A program made the translations under genes and the position numbers. Under the pieces are notes generated by a model. That model was not told the origin of the DNA and did no database searches. It saw nothing but the letters and a program-made list of their open reading frames with translations. A DNA stretch of 64,000 nt from Sphingobium yanoikuyae (GTDB lineage Bacteria; Pseudomonadota; Alphaproteobacteria; Sphingomonadales; Sphingomonadaceae). The stretch lies in the NCBI RefSeq assembly GCF_013001025.1, contig NZ_CP053021.1, forward strand, positions 744,001 through 808,000, given 5' to 3'. The first letter of the stretch is position 1. Each line of letters begins with the position of its first letter. This document shows positions 46,304 to 54,987 of this stretch, piece by piece.

Positions 46304-47362
46304 GTGGGGGTTTTGGTGATCGGCAATATTGTCGTTCGCGTGCGCAGCGTGTGCGCGGCATGTCTCCGCGATTTTCGGCATTCATGGCCGATCATTCTGC
46401 TTGCGATGCTGATGACGATCCTGCTGGCGGCTGCCGCGACGGTGCAGTCCTTCCATGTCGACATCGTGGATCTGGCGCCGCTCTATGTTGCAATCATCAT
46501 ATTCTTGGCCAGCGGACTTTATATTCTTCGCCGCACGCCATCCGGGAATGCTGCCATGGCAGCGCGGGAAGGGAGCGGTCAGCGGCTGGGCCATATATTG
46601 GTGCTTACCGGGCTGTTCTACTTCATGGCAGCGACAGCTGCGCTGGGCTGTGCGGCGCTGGCGCGAACGGCATTGCCCTATGCGGATACGATGCTGGCCG
46701 CAGCGGACCGTGCGCTATATTTCGACTGGCTGGCGATGATGGCGTGGTTTCAGGCCAGTCCGCGGATCGCGACCTTGTTGATCCACGCCTATGCCGCGAT
46801 CAACTGGCAACCGCAGTTGGCGATATTGCTGCTTTGCGGGCTGGGGCATCCAGCGCTGGCCTATCGGTTCATGACCGCCTGGGGCATGTGTTTGTTGCTG
46901 ACGATAGTGATGTTCCCCTTCTTTCCGGCGGTGGCTGCATTCCATCATTATAATGTCGATCCGGCGCAGATGCCGGGTGCGACCGCCTGGGCTTCCTGGC
47001 ATTTGGAGGCGTTGATGGAGGAACTGCGGTCCGGGGCTAAGGCCACGCTGGATAGCGATGCGCTGACGGGGATCATCACCATGCCGAGTTTTCATGCGGC
47101 ATCGGCGATCCTTCTGATATTTGCCTTCTGGCCCTTCCCCTGGCTGCGCTGGCCGTTTCTGCTGCTGAACATGGTGATGTTCGCATCGGCCGTGCCGGTC
47201 GGCGGCCATTATCTGGTGGATACGCTGGGCGGTCTGATGCTGGCCCTCATCGCCATTGGGACGGCGATTGCCGTGCATGGAAGAGGCGAGGATATCCGTC
47301 TGGACTGGAAAACGATCGGGCATCAGGTCCGGCGACGGGAAGCGGGGCTGGCATCTGCCTGA
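46304..47362 (+). CDS. PAP2-family membrane phosphatase/phosphotransferase
   Basis: A 352-residue protein with several membrane helices. The C-terminal half holds the PAP2 active-site motifs: ITMPSFHAASAILLIFAFWP with the central Ser-Phe-His and AVPVGGHYLVDTLGGLML with the terminal His and Asp. This fits the inositolphosphotransferase (PAP2_3) subgroup, which acts on lipid phosphates in the membrane. The start is uncertain: GTG at 46304 is used, and a GTG at 46316 is also in frame. It is flanked by an AT-rich region and a repeat. Confidence 0.82.
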   Translation: MGVLVIGNIVVRVRSVCAACLRDFRHSWPIILLAMLMTILLAAAATVQSFHVDIVDLAPLYVAIIIFLASGLYILRRTPSGNAAMAAREGSGQRLGHILVLTGLFYFMAATAALGCAALARTALPYADTMLAAADRALYFDWLAMMAWFQASPRIATLLIHAYAAINWQPQLAILLLCGLGHPALAYRFMTAWGMCLLLTIVMFPFFPAVAAFHHYNVDPAQMPGATAWASWHLEALMEELRSGAKATLDSDALTGIITMPSFHAASAILLIFAFWPFPWLRWPFLLLNMVMFASAVPVGGHYLVDTLGGLMLALIAIGTAIAVHGRGEDIRLDWKTIGHQVRRREAGLASA

Positions 47363-47393
47363 CGATGGCGGGCCGGCCTGTCGAGGATGAACG

Positions 47394-47428
47394 ATCAGAT
47401 GATTTTACCTGATGGGAAAAGCCTCTAA
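47394..47428. repeat. Short palindromic intergenic repeat, copy 2
   Basis: ATCAGATGATTTTACCTG followed by ATGGGAAAAGCCTCTAA. It aligns over its full length to the copy at 43688-43722 with about three quarters identity and the same central palindrome. It lies just upstream of the M28 peptidase gene. Confidence 0.65.
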
Positions 47429-47440
47429 GAGACTGGTCAG

Positions 47441-48757
47441 ATGAAGAAACTGATCCTGCTCGCCGCCGCTTCGGCCCTTGCAACCCCAGTGCTGGCGGCA
47501 CCCGCCGCGCCGTCCGCGCCCGATGCGGCGCGGTTGAAGGCGACGGTCGAGAGGCTGGTGAGTTTCGGCACGCGCCATACGCTGTCGAGCGCGACCGATC
47601 CCAGGCGCGGGATCGGCGCGGCGCGGGCCTGGGGCAAGGCCGAGTTCGAGAGGATCGGCAAGGGCTGTGGCGGCTGTCTGAGCGTCGAGACGGCGGCCGA
47701 TCGCTTCACCGGGCCGCGCGCGCCCGATGGCGTCGAGGTGGTCGATGTGCTGGCGATCCAGAAGGGTAGCGGTGATCCCAACGAGGTGGTGATCGTCGCG
47801 GGCCATATCGACAGTCGCGTGACCGATGTGATGAACATCAGCAGCGATGCGCCGGGCGCCAATGACAATGCGTCGGGCACGGCGCTGGTGATCGAGGCGG
47901 CGCGGGTGCTGGCCGGGCAGAAATTCAACGGCACGATCGTCTATGCGCTGCTGTCGGGCGAGGAACAGGGGCTGTGGGGCGGCAAGCTGCTTGCCAGCAC
48001 GGCCAAGGCGCGCGGCTGGCACGTGCGGGCGATGCTGAACAATGATATTGTCGGCAATACGGTGGGCCAGAATGGGCAGGTGGTCGCGGATCGCGTGCGG
48101 GTGTTCTCCGAAGGCATTCGCGCGGGTGACGACGCCAAGGCAAACCTGACGCGCCGGGCGATCGGCGGCGAGGATGACGGCCCGTCGCGGGCGCTGGCCA
48201 AGGCGATCGACGGCATTGCGCAGGCGGACCCGAAGATTGGCCTGGAGGTGCTGGCGGTGCGGCGGTTCGACCGGTTCGGGCGCGGTGGCGACCATTCGCC
48301 CTTCCTGGACCTGGGCTTTCCGGCGGTGCGCTTTTCGGTGGGGATCGAGAATTATGACCGGCAGCATCAGGACCTGCGCACCGAAAATGGCCGGGTCTAT
48401 GGCGATACGGTCGACGGCATGGACTTTCCCTATCTGGCGAAGGTGACGGCGCTCAATGTCGCGACCTTGCGGCGGCTGGCCGATGCGCCGGCGGCGCCGG
48501 CGACGGTGTCGCTCGATGGCGCGCTGTCGATGGACACGCGGGTCTTCTGGGACGCGGTGCCGGGAGCGACGGCTTACAAGGTGTATTGGCGGCGCGCCGA
48601 CAAGCAGGACTGGAGCGACAGCCGGGTCGTGACCGGCGGCACGCAGACGGTGCTGAAGGATATCGTGGTCGACGATCATTTCATTGGCGTCGCGGCGGTG
48701 GCCAAGGACGGGGCCGAGAGCCTGGTGACCTTTGGCGGGATGGCGCCGCGTAAATAG
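47441..48757 (+). CDS. Secreted M28-family metallopeptidase with C-terminal Fn3-like domain
   Basis: A 438-residue exported aminopeptidase-like protein with a signal peptide (MKKLILLAAASALATPVLAA). Zinc-site residues are His122 in VAGHIDSRVTDVM, Asp142 in ANDNASGTALVIEA, Glu174/Glu175 in SGEEQGLWGG, and a late His in GGDHSPFLDLGFPAVRF. The C-terminal 80 residues (VFWDAVPGATAYKVYWRRAD) look like a fibronectin-type-III strand pattern. It differs from the M28 enzyme at 33572 by lacking a PA domain. A terminator follows at 48830. Confidence 0.9.
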   Translation: MKKLILLAAASALATPVLAAPAAPSAPDAARLKATVERLVSFGTRHTLSSATDPRRGIGAARAWGKAEFERIGKGCGGCLSVETAADRFTGPRAPDGVEVVDVLAIQKGSGDPNEVVIVAGHIDSRVTDVMNISSDAPGANDNASGTALVIEAARVLAGQKFNGTIVYALLSGEEQGLWGGKLLASTAKARGWHVRAMLNNDIVGNTVGQNGQVVADRVRVFSEGIRAGDDAKANLTRRAIGGEDDGPSRALAKAIDGIAQADPKIGLEVLAVRRFDRFGRGGDHSPFLDLGFPAVRFSVGIENYDRQHQDLRTENGRVYGDTVDGMDFPYLAKVTALNVATLRRLADAPAAPATVSLDGALSMDTRVFWDAVPGATAYKVYWRRADKQDWSDSRVVTGGTQTVLKDIVVDDHFIGVAAVAKDGAESLVTFGGMAPRK

Positions 48758-48773
48758 GATTTTTGTGGTTCGC

Positions 48774-48821
48774 GCGGAGGCGCGGAGACGCGGAGACGCG
48801 GAGACGCGGAGGCGCGGAGAT
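48774..48821. repeat. Tandem repeat of the 8-bp unit GCGGAGAC
   Basis: Six units in a row, three of them GCGGAGAC and the others GCGGAGGC or GCGGAGAT. A short relative (GCGGAGACGCGGAGGC) lies near 50328. It sits between the M28 stop and its terminator. Confidence 0.85.
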
Positions 48822-48829
48822 TTTTGGAG

Positions 48830-48855
48830 AAGGCCGCCTGCGGGCGGCCTTTTTT
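48830..48855 (+). terminator. Rho-independent terminator
   Basis: AAGGCCGCC pairs with GGCGGCCTT around a TGCG loop and is followed by six T. It ends the transcript of the M28 peptidase gene and isolates the large terminase downstream. A single REP-type piece (GATGGATTCCCGCCGTCGCG) follows near 48920. Confidence 0.88.
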
Positions 48856-48969
48856 GTTGCGCGCTGTTTGGGGGACGGGCGGCTGCATAATGCCGGCTCC
48901 TGCGTGAGGCATGGTCGGGAGATGGATTCCCGCCGTCGCGGGAATGACGAAGAAGCGGAGGGGGCGGGG

Positions 48970-50289
48970 ATGCAGATGGCCGATTGCGACTGGGTCGAGC
49001 AGGCGGCGGCCTGGCCCGAACTGGCGCGCTGGCTGAGCGACGATGCGGCCGAGCGGCTGGGGCAGGACTGGGACTTCCTGGCGCGGCCGGCGCAACTGGC
49101 GCCGGCGGGCGACTGGCGCATCTGGCTGATGATGGCGGGGCGCGGTTTCGGCAAGACGCGGGCCGGGGCGGAATGGGTGCGCGCCATTGCCGAGCGCGAT
49201 CCCGAGGCGCGGATCGCGCTGGTCGGCGCGACCCTGGGCGAAGCGCGCAGCGTGATGGTGGAGGGGGCGAGCGGCCTGCTGGCGGTGGCGCCCTGGTGGG
49301 CAAGGCCGGCCTATGCCCCGGCGCTGCGCACGCTGACCTGGCCCAATGGCGCGCAGGCGCGGCTGTTCGGCGCGGCCGAGCCCGAAAGCCTGCGCGGGCC
49401 GCAGTTCAGCCATGGCTGGGCCGACGAGATCGGCAAATGGCCGGGCGGGCAGGCGGCCTGGGACAATATGATGATGGCGATGCGGCTGGGGCATGATCCG
49501 CGCGTGGTGGCGACGACGACGCCGCGCCCGGTGCCGCTGGTGCGTGCGCTGGTGGCAAGGGCCAAGGATATGGGCGGCGCCGATGTGGTGCTGACGCGGG
49601 GGCGGACGGCGGACAATGCAGCGCATCTGGCGGCGGGCTTTGTCGATGATGTGACGCGGCTTTATGGCGGCACGCGGCTGGGGCGGCAGGAACTGGACGG
49701 CGAACTGATCGAGGAGGCGGAGGGGGCGCTGTGGACCCGCGCGGCGCTGGAGGCGTGCCGGGTGCGGCATGTGCCGGGCGCGTTGGCACGGGTGGTGGTG
49801 GCGGTCGATCCGCCGGCGACGGCTGGCGGCGATGCGTGCGGCATCGTCGTGGTCGCCCTCGGCGGGGACGGGCGCGGCTATGTGATCGCGGACGCGAGCG
49901 TGGCGGGCTGCTCGCCCGAAGGCTGGGCGCGGGCGGTCGCTCAGGCAGCGCAGAGCCATGGCGCCGACCGGGTGGTGGCCGAGGCCAATAATGGCGGCGA
50001 CATGGTGGCGAGCGTGCTGCGCGCGGCGCAGGAGACGCTGCCGCTGCGGCTGGTCCATGCCAGCCGGGGCAAGGCGGCGCGGGCCGAGCCGGTGGCGGCG
50101 CTCTATGAGGCCGGGCGGGTGGCGCATCGCGGGGCTTTCCCCGAGCTGGAGGGCCAGATGTGCGGGCTGCTGGCGGGGGGCGGTTATGTGGGGCCGGGGC
50201 GTTCGCCTGACCGGGCGGATGCGCTGGTCTGGGGGCTGAGCGAACTGATGCTGGGGACAAAGGGCGAGGCGCGGGTCAGGGGGCTTTGA
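48970..50289 (+). CDS. GTA/phage large terminase (DNA-packaging ATPase)
   Basis: A 439-residue packaging motor protein. The Walker A motif GRGFGKTR (residues 57-64) lies in RIWLMMAGRGFGKTRAGAEW, and GWADEIGKW gives the Walker B Asp152-Glu153. The C-terminal nuclease domain has RVVVAVDPPATAGGDACGIV and RVVAEANNGGDMVASVLR with acidic residues. This sequence style (WDFLARPAQLAP, GRSPDRADALVWGLSELML) is that of the GTA terminase of alphaproteobacteria. It is 5.4 kb from the small terminase and 4.7 kb from the portal. Confidence 0.9.
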   Translation: MQMADCDWVEQAAAWPELARWLSDDAAERLGQDWDFLARPAQLAPAGDWRIWLMMAGRGFGKTRAGAEWVRAIAERDPEARIALVGATLGEARSVMVEGASGLLAVAPWWARPAYAPALRTLTWPNGAQARLFGAAEPESLRGPQFSHGWADEIGKWPGGQAAWDNMMMAMRLGHDPRVVATTTPRPVPLVRALVARAKDMGGADVVLTRGRTADNAAHLAAGFVDDVTRLYGGTRLGRQELDGELIEEAEGALWTRAALEACRVRHVPGALARVVVAVDPPATAGGDACGIVVVALGGDGRGYVIADASVAGCSPEGWARAVAQAAQSHGADRVVAEANNGGDMVASVLRAAQETLPLRLVHASRGKAARAEPVAALYEAGRVAHRGAFPELEGQMCGLLAGGGYVGPGRSPDRADALVWGLSELMLGTKGEARVRGL

Positions 50290-50385
50290 GGGGGAGCGGT
50301 GCGGTGCGCGCTGCGTGATTGATTTTCGCGCGGAGACGCGGAGGCGCGGAGAAGGAAAGGGTGGGTTGCGGACAGGTCCTTATCC

Positions 50386-50468
50386 CGTCATGCCAGCGAA
50401 GGCTGGCATCTCTCTGTTCTTCTCAGAACCCAGAAGGAAGTGAGATCCCAGCCTTCGCTGGGATGACG
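50386..50468. repeat. REP-like inverted repeat pair
   Basis: CGTCATGCCAGCGAAGGCTG with GGCATCTC on the left is mirrored by GAGATCCCAGCCTTCGCTGG with GATGACG on the right. The gap 50290-50661 holds this element and a short GCGGAGAC-type piece near 50328 but no supported gene. Confidence 0.8.
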
Positions 50469-50661
50469 AAGTTGGGTGGAAGGCCGACAGTCTGCTTCTG
50501 GGCAGATGATCGGCGAAAGCTGACGTTGCATGGAAAAATCATTTGGCAACAATCGTCAAGTGGCGGACAATTTGGGAAGCAGCTAAACGTCTCAAATGAG
50601 CGAGACGGGTTTTGATGGGCTGATGCACACGGCGTGCGTCGTTTGGGGGTTCTGCGGATGC

Positions 50662-50955
50662 ATGAAGCGGGGAGAGCCGCTTCACGTTACGAACCTCATT
50701 CCGCCAAGCGGCCCGGTTCATGCGAGACAGTTCGTTGAATGGCTTCTGCTTGCCGACAACGTCAATCCAAACCTGCCTGAATATGAGCGCCACAAAGCTG
50801 CACTGACCACCGCTTTCGTTGCTCACATGGGGAGCGAAGTCGTTGATGCGGTCCAACTTCGGTGGAGTGACGCCGATCCGGATATTGATCAGCCGGACGT
50901 GAAGTTCCGTGGCAGGATAGCTGACGATCATGAAAACCTTCCGAGCGGCACTTAA
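50662..50955 (+). CDS. Hypothetical protein (start uncertain)
   Basis: A 97-residue frame starting MKRGEPLHVTNLIPPSGPVH with RQFVEWLLLADNVNPNLPEY and FVAHMGSEVVDAVQLRWSDA. The composition looks like a real soluble protein, and the region is a little less GC-rich than its neighbours. An ATG at 50596 is also in frame. No ribosome site is clear, and it lies between two repeat-rich gaps, so it could be a remnant. Confidence 0.4.
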   Translation: MKRGEPLHVTNLIPPSGPVHARQFVEWLLLADNVNPNLPEYERHKAALTTAFVAHMGSEVVDAVQLRWSDADPDIDQPDVKFRGRIADDHENLPSGT

Positions 50956-51123
50956 CCACCACATTTGATCATGCAGCTTTCAACTTGTAATCTGAATGAG
51001 TGGCCGGTGACAGCGTTGCGGATCATCTGACTGAACGACCAAAAATGGTCGTTCTAGGCCATCCTCCCCTTGCCGGGGAGGAATTTACGATCGCTTCTGG
51101 TTGCAGCCCGTGATCTCCACCGG

Positions 51124-51232
51124 CGTCATCCTCACGAAAGTCAGGGGCCATTCCGCGCTATGCCCGAGCGCGAGCGCTGAATGGATCCCGGATCAAGCCT
51201 GTCCTGAGCCTGCCGAAGGGGCCGGGATGACG
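51124..51232. repeat. REP-like inverted repeat
   Basis: CGTCATCCTCACGAAAGTC on the left, a middle with GATCCCGGATCAAGCCTGTC, and GGCCGGGATGACG on the right. It belongs to the same palindrome family as 39269. The rest of the gap 50956-51390 contains nothing I can identify. Confidence 0.65.
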
Positions 51233-51390
51233 AAGAGGGAGGATAGGGGGGGCTTGCCGGCGAAAGGCCATGGATGGGCGGGGCAATATTTGGTTTCAAT
51301 GTGAGACCTTTATTCCTGTGTGCGCGGGCGCTACATCGAAGCGCCATGGGCCGGGCTTAGGCTGGCGCCGTTGCAATATAAGGATTTCTC

Positions 51391-52023
51391 ATGCTGATCG
51401 ACCGTCTGAACTGGCGTTATGCCACCAAGAAGATGAACCCGGACAAGGTGGTGGCCGAGGACAAGGTGGAGCGCATCCTAGAGGCGGTGCGGCTGGCGCC
51501 GACGTCGAGCGGGTTGCAGCAGTTCGAGGTGATCGTCGTCACCAACAAGGATATCCGCGCCAAGATCCGGGCGATCGCCTGGGACCAGGCGCAGGTGACC
51601 GATGCGTCGCATCTGGTCGTCTTTGCCGCCTGGGACAATTATACCGCCGACCGGATCAACGGCATGTTCGACCTGGTCAATGACGAGCGCGGTTTCCGCA
51701 ACGAGGGCTGGGAAGCCTATCGCCAGATGCTGCTGAACACCTATCCGCAGCGCGACGCCCAGACCAATTTCGAGCATGCCGCGCGCCAGGCCTATGTCGG
51801 CCTTGGCATCGCGCTGACCGCTGCCGCCTTTGAAGAGGTGGACGCGACGCCGATGGAGGGCTTTGACCCGGCCGCGCTCGACGAGATACTGGACCTGCGG
51901 GCGCGCGGGCTGCGATCGGTGGTGATGATGCCGCTGGGCTATCGCGCGGACGAGGGCGACTGGCTGGTCAATTTGAAGAAGGTGCGCCGCCCGGCCGCCG
52001 ACTTCATCTCGCGCATCGATTGA
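51391..52023 (+). CDS. NAD(P)H nitroreductase-family flavoprotein
   Basis: A 210-residue FMN enzyme of the nitroreductase family. RLNWRYATKKMNPDKVVAED, then LEAVRLAPTSSGLQQFEVIV (the FMN-phosphate loop), ASHLVVFAAWDN, and AARQAYVGLGIALTAAAFEE, VVMMPLGYRADEGDWLVNLK at the end are typical of NfnB-like enzymes. It would reduce nitroaromatics or quinones with NAD(P)H; the natural substrate is unknown. It lies in the interval between large terminase and portal. Confidence 0.92.
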   Translation: MLIDRLNWRYATKKMNPDKVVAEDKVERILEAVRLAPTSSGLQQFEVIVVTNKDIRAKIRAIAWDQAQVTDASHLVVFAAWDNYTADRINGMFDLVNDERGFRNEGWEAYRQMLLNTYPQRDAQTNFEHAARQAYVGLGIALTAAAFEEVDATPMEGFDPAALDEILDLRARGLRSVVMMPLGYRADEGDWLVNLKKVRRPAADFISRID

Positions 52024-52180
52024 TGGCGCCCGGATAGGGATTAACCGCAATAGGCGGCGGTCCGTGACGGCCCTTATATGGGGCAGCGAACAAGAAGGAC
52101 GGGGCCGGAGGCGCGTGGCGCAGCCGGCCCGGAACAGGAAACCCGCCTGCTTCGTTTCGCACCGATCAGGAGTGACGGAC

Positions 52181-52519
52181 ATGAAGATGGTCAGGATGAT
52201 CGCGGCGGTGGCCGCTGTTACGATGGTCGCAACCCCGGTGCTGGCGGCAAGCCTGAACAGCAAGGATCGAGCGCGGGTGGCGCGGGCCGATCCGCGCGAC
52301 CGCGGCGATGTGCGCTATTGCCTGCTCCAGGGCAAGAAGGGCCGCGACAAGGGCACCGCGATCGGCGCGGGCGTGGGCGCGGGCGCGAGCATCATCGCCG
52401 GCGGCGGCGTGGGCGAGACGGTGCTGGCCGGCGCCGGCGGCGCAGCGGCGGGGCGGCTGATCGGCAAGGGATCAGGCACCAATTCCCGCTGCGACGAGGT
52501 GCTGCGGCGGAACAGATGA
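52181..52519 (+). CDS. Exported glycine-zipper protein
   Basis: A 112-residue protein with a signal peptide (MKMVRMIAAVAAVTMVATPV). The middle is a glycine zipper (GTAIGAGVGAGASIIAGGGV, GETVLAGAGGAAAGRLIG) that may insert in a membrane. Two Cys (RYCLLQGKKG, SRCDEVLRR) frame it. AGGAGTGACGGAC precedes the ATG. A terminator follows at 52543. Role unknown. Confidence 0.75.
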   Translation: MKMVRMIAAVAAVTMVATPVLAASLNSKDRARVARADPRDRGDVRYCLLQGKKGRDKGTAIGAGVGAGASIIAGGGVGETVLAGAGGAAAGRLIGKGSGTNSRCDEVLRRNR

Positions 52520-52542
52520 GATAGCGCCCATCGCCAGAAATG

Positions 52543-52573
52543 AGGCCCGGCCCCTGAGGTGCCGGGCCTTTTT
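52543..52573 (+). terminator. Rho-independent terminator
   Basis: AGGCCCGGC pairs with GCCGGGCCT around a nine-base loop, followed by five T. It ends the glycine-zipper gene. Confidence 0.9.
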
Positions 52574-52639
52574 CGTCCTACGAACAAAAGGATGGAAATT
52601 CACGCCTTCTACCGACAGGATGCCGGCAGGGGGATCATC

Positions 52640-53200
52640 ATGTTCGACAGCATTGGGGTATTTCAGCGCCAGTTCACGCCGGTGGAGGGCGGTTATGCCT
52701 ATTATCCGTCCCGCAAGGGTGGCGCCAAGTTCGTCAGCCCGGAGGAATATGCAGCGCTGGTTGCGCGCTGGCAGCGGGTTGCAGGTCGCCGGGGCATGTG
52801 GACGTCGACAGGCGTCATCATGGCGATCATCATCGTCTGGGTGACATTGTCGGAATGGCTGACGCTGCCTGACTGGACGCAGAATGTCATGACGACGGCC
52901 TGTGTGGTCGGCCTGATGGCCTGGATATATTATGCCAGTTTCGCGCCGCGGCGCTTGGTCAGGGGGCGGCCGGATATCCTGCCGCCACGCCCGATGGCGC
53001 AGATGCGACGGGATGCCCGCGCGATGCTGAACTGGCGTTTCATCCTGTTTGCGCTGGGGTTCAGCGGGCTGATTTTCTGGGGCTGTGTCGCTGGCGGCGA
53101 TCGCAGCTTCCGGGGCTGGGCCTGGATGCTCGGCAGTGGCGGGATGTTTGCCCTCTATATCTGGTTCGGCATCCGCAAGCTGATGGATCGGGCGCAATAG
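52640..53200 (+). CDS. Multi-helix membrane protein, unrecognised
   Basis: A 186-residue protein starting MFDSIGVFQRQFTPVEGGYA. Four membrane helices follow in two pairs (STGVIMAIIIVWVTLSEWLT, MTTACVVGLMAWIYYASF, then FILFALGFSGLIFWGCVAG and WMLGSGGMFALYIWFGI). YPSRKGGAKFVSPEEYAALV near the start is a conserved-looking cytoplasmic segment. No named family is recognised. The ATG at 52640 follows AGGGGGATC. Confidence 0.6.
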   Translation: MFDSIGVFQRQFTPVEGGYAYYPSRKGGAKFVSPEEYAALVARWQRVAGRRGMWTSTGVIMAIIIVWVTLSEWLTLPDWTQNVMTTACVVGLMAWIYYASFAPRRLVRGRPDILPPRPMAQMRRDARAMLNWRFILFALGFSGLIFWGCVAGGDRSFRGWAWMLGSGGMFALYIWFGIRKLMDRAQ

Positions 53201-53278
53201 CCCCGCCCGCCAGATGCAAGGGCCTAAGGGCTCTCGGATCAGGTTCGGAATGACGACATTTTTCTAAGGCCGAAGCGT

Positions 53279-54001
53279 TTACAGATCGGCGGCCAGTGCG
53301 CGCAGGGCGGCGTGGGCTGAGGCGGCGAGATGGTCGCGCATCATGGTGCGGAAGGCGGGGGTGGCGCTGGTGGCGGCGGTCTGCATCCAGTGGGTGGCGG
53401 CGGCGATGTTGCCGGCGTCGGCCAGCAGCCGGCCATGGTTGAACTGGCCGCGAAAATCGCCGCCTTCCGCCGCGATGCGATAGCATTCGTCCGCGCGGTC
53501 CATGTCGCGGGGGAGGAGGCGGCCTTCCTCATGAAAGGCGCCGAGGAAATTGATCGACTTGGCATGGCCGAGGGCCGCGGCCTTCTGGAACCAGCCGAGC
53601 GCGGCCGCTTCGTCCTTTGCGACGCCCGCGCCGAGGCCGAGCGCGCTGCCCCAATTATACATGCCCCAGTCGAGGCCAGCTTCGGCTGCGCGGCGATAGC
53701 AGGCGGCGGCCGCGACCGGATCGACCGGCGTGCCCCAGCCCTTTTCATGGCAGCGGCCGACCATGTTGATCGCCATCACATGGCCCGAGGCGGCGGCGAG
53801 GCCGAAGTGGCGGAAGGCTTCGGCCGGGTCGGCGGCGATGCCCTGACCGTCGAGCAGCAGCTGGCCATAATAGGCCTGGGCGTCGGGCAGGCCGGCCTCG
53901 GCACCGGCGCGGATCAGCGCGGCGGCGGCTTCCGGCGAGGCAGCGAGCTGCGCGCGCATCTGGTCGGCGGTCTGGGTGAGGAGGGGCGAGGGGGCGGTCA
54001 T
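53279..54001 (-). CDS. SEL1-repeat protein
   Basis: A 240-residue protein made of SEL1-like repeats: AGLPDAQAYYGQLLLDGQGI, ADPAEAFRHFGLAAASGHVM, WGTPVDPVAAAACYRRAAEA, VAKDEAAALGWFQKAAALGH. SEL1 repeats are helical scaffolds for protein contacts. No signal peptide is evident. The ATG at 54001 begins MTAPSPLLTQTADQMRAQLA. It lies on the opposite strand from the phage-like genes. Confidence 0.85.
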   Translation of the reverse strand: MTAPSPLLTQTADQMRAQLAASPEAAAALIRAGAEAGLPDAQAYYGQLLLDGQGIAADPAEAFRHFGLAAASGHVMAINMVGRCHEKGWGTPVDPVAAAACYRRAAEAGLDWGMYNWGSALGLGAGVAKDEAAALGWFQKAAALGHAKSINFLGAFHEEGRLLPRDMDRADECYRIAAEGGDFRGQFNHGRLLADAGNIAAATHWMQTAATSATPAFRTMMRDHLAASAHAALRALAADL

Positions 54002-54079
54002 CAGGGCAGGTCTCTGGCTTGGATATTGCGACTGATTAGCAGGGCTGGGCGGCGCTGGAAACAGGGTGGCAATATTTTG

Positions 54080-54192
54080 GGCGGGCGAGTCCGAAGGGCG
54101 TGCCCCTCTCCAAGTTTCGGTAGGCGGCTGGGCGCCGCCAACCTCCACTATCCTCTCCCCAAAGGGGCGAGGATTTTTTGCATAGGGGGATG
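54080..54192. repeat. Direct repeat copy 1 (about 113 bp, with terminator hairpin)
   Basis: This block is almost identical to 54870-54982. It contains GCGTGCCCCTCTCCAAGTTT, then CGGTAGGCGGCTG and a hairpin CCTCTCCCCAAAGGGGCGAGG followed by ATTTTTTG. The two copies lie in the same orientation on either side of the TonB-like gene. Confidence 0.92.
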
Positions 54193-54219
54193 CTCCGAAG
54201 CGGAGGGGGTGTCGGCCCT

Positions 54220-54834
54220 TTATCGATCCGTGAACCGAACCCAGGATTTTACCTCGGTTTCCCTTGGTCGGCCCTGGTCGTCGAGCGCCGGCAGATAGCG
54301 CTGGCCCATCGCCACGAGGCAGGCGGTGTCGTCATATCGGCGCGTGCCGGATGATTGGGTGATGCGGCAGGATCGGGGATGGCCGGTGGCGTCGAGCCGG
54401 ACGGTATAATCGCTTTGCAGCGCGGTTGCTGCCTTGTCCGGGTCGCTTGCGATCGGCGCCTTGCCGTCGAGGGCGATCGGCGTGGCGCCACCCATGTCGC
54501 CCTGGAAAGTCGATGGTGCCGGCTCCCAGAACAGGCGGACGACCGGGATCGTCCCATCCTGACCATTTCTGTCCTTCACCGCTGCCATCCAGCCCATCTT
54601 CATCATGGCGAGCCGGCAGCTTGCCACGGCGATGGCGGTGCCGCCGGTGATGGCCGAGGGGGTGCAATCCAACTGGTCGCTGTTGGGGCGGCGCGTGATG
54701 CGGACGGTGGCGGCACCGGTCGATGCGGGCGGCAGGGCGACGAGCGCATAATCCTGGGTCGTGGGCAGGACGAGGGGCGTGGCGACCGGCCCGCTGGCCT
54801 GGGCGAGTATGAGCAGGATCGGGGCAAGGGGCAT
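54220..54834 (-). CDS. Exported protein with TonB C-terminal-like domain
   Basis: A 204-residue protein with a short signal peptide (MPLAPILLILAQASGPVATP). The C-terminal third (YTVRLDATGHPRSCRITQSS, GTRRYDDTACLVAMGQRYLP, DDQGRPRETEVKSWVRF) resembles the TonB C-terminal fold, which contacts outer-membrane receptors or forms periplasmic contacts. The middle has two Cys. No transmembrane anchor as in true TonB is seen. It lies between the two copies of a 113-base direct repeat. Confidence 0.7.
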   Translation of the reverse strand: MPLAPILLILAQASGPVATPLVLPTTQDYALVALPPASTGAATVRITRRPNSDQLDCTPSAITGGTAIAVASCRLAMMKMGWMAAVKDRNGQDGTIPVVRLFWEPAPSTFQGDMGGATPIALDGKAPIASDPDKAATALQSDYTVRLDATGHPRSCRITQSSGTRRYDDTACLVAMGQRYLPALDDQGRPRETEVKSWVRFTDR

Positions 54835-54869
54835 GGGCGCAGATTTGATCGCTGCCTGGCTTTTGTAAA

Positions 54870-54982
54870 GGCGGGTCGGTCCGCAAGGGCGTGCCCCTCT
54901 CCAAGTTTCGGTAGGCGGCTGGCGCCGCCAACCTTCCCTATCCTCTCCCCGAAGGGGCGAGGATTTTTTGCATAGGGGGATG
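54870..54982. repeat. Direct repeat copy 2, directly before the portal start
   Basis: The second copy of the 113-base block. It supplies AGGGGG that serves as the ribosome site for the portal ATG at 54988 and carries CCTCTCCCCGAAGGGGCGAG with ATTTTTTG just upstream, a likely intrinsic terminator hairpin read on the plus strand. Confidence 0.92.
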
Positions 54983-54987
54983 TTCGG

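Noticed and set aside
50539..50964. Minus-strand ORF overlapping the 50662-50955 hypothetical gene
   Set aside because: Both strands are open; the plus strand looks more protein-like, but neither is certain. Only the plus-strand frame was kept at low confidence.
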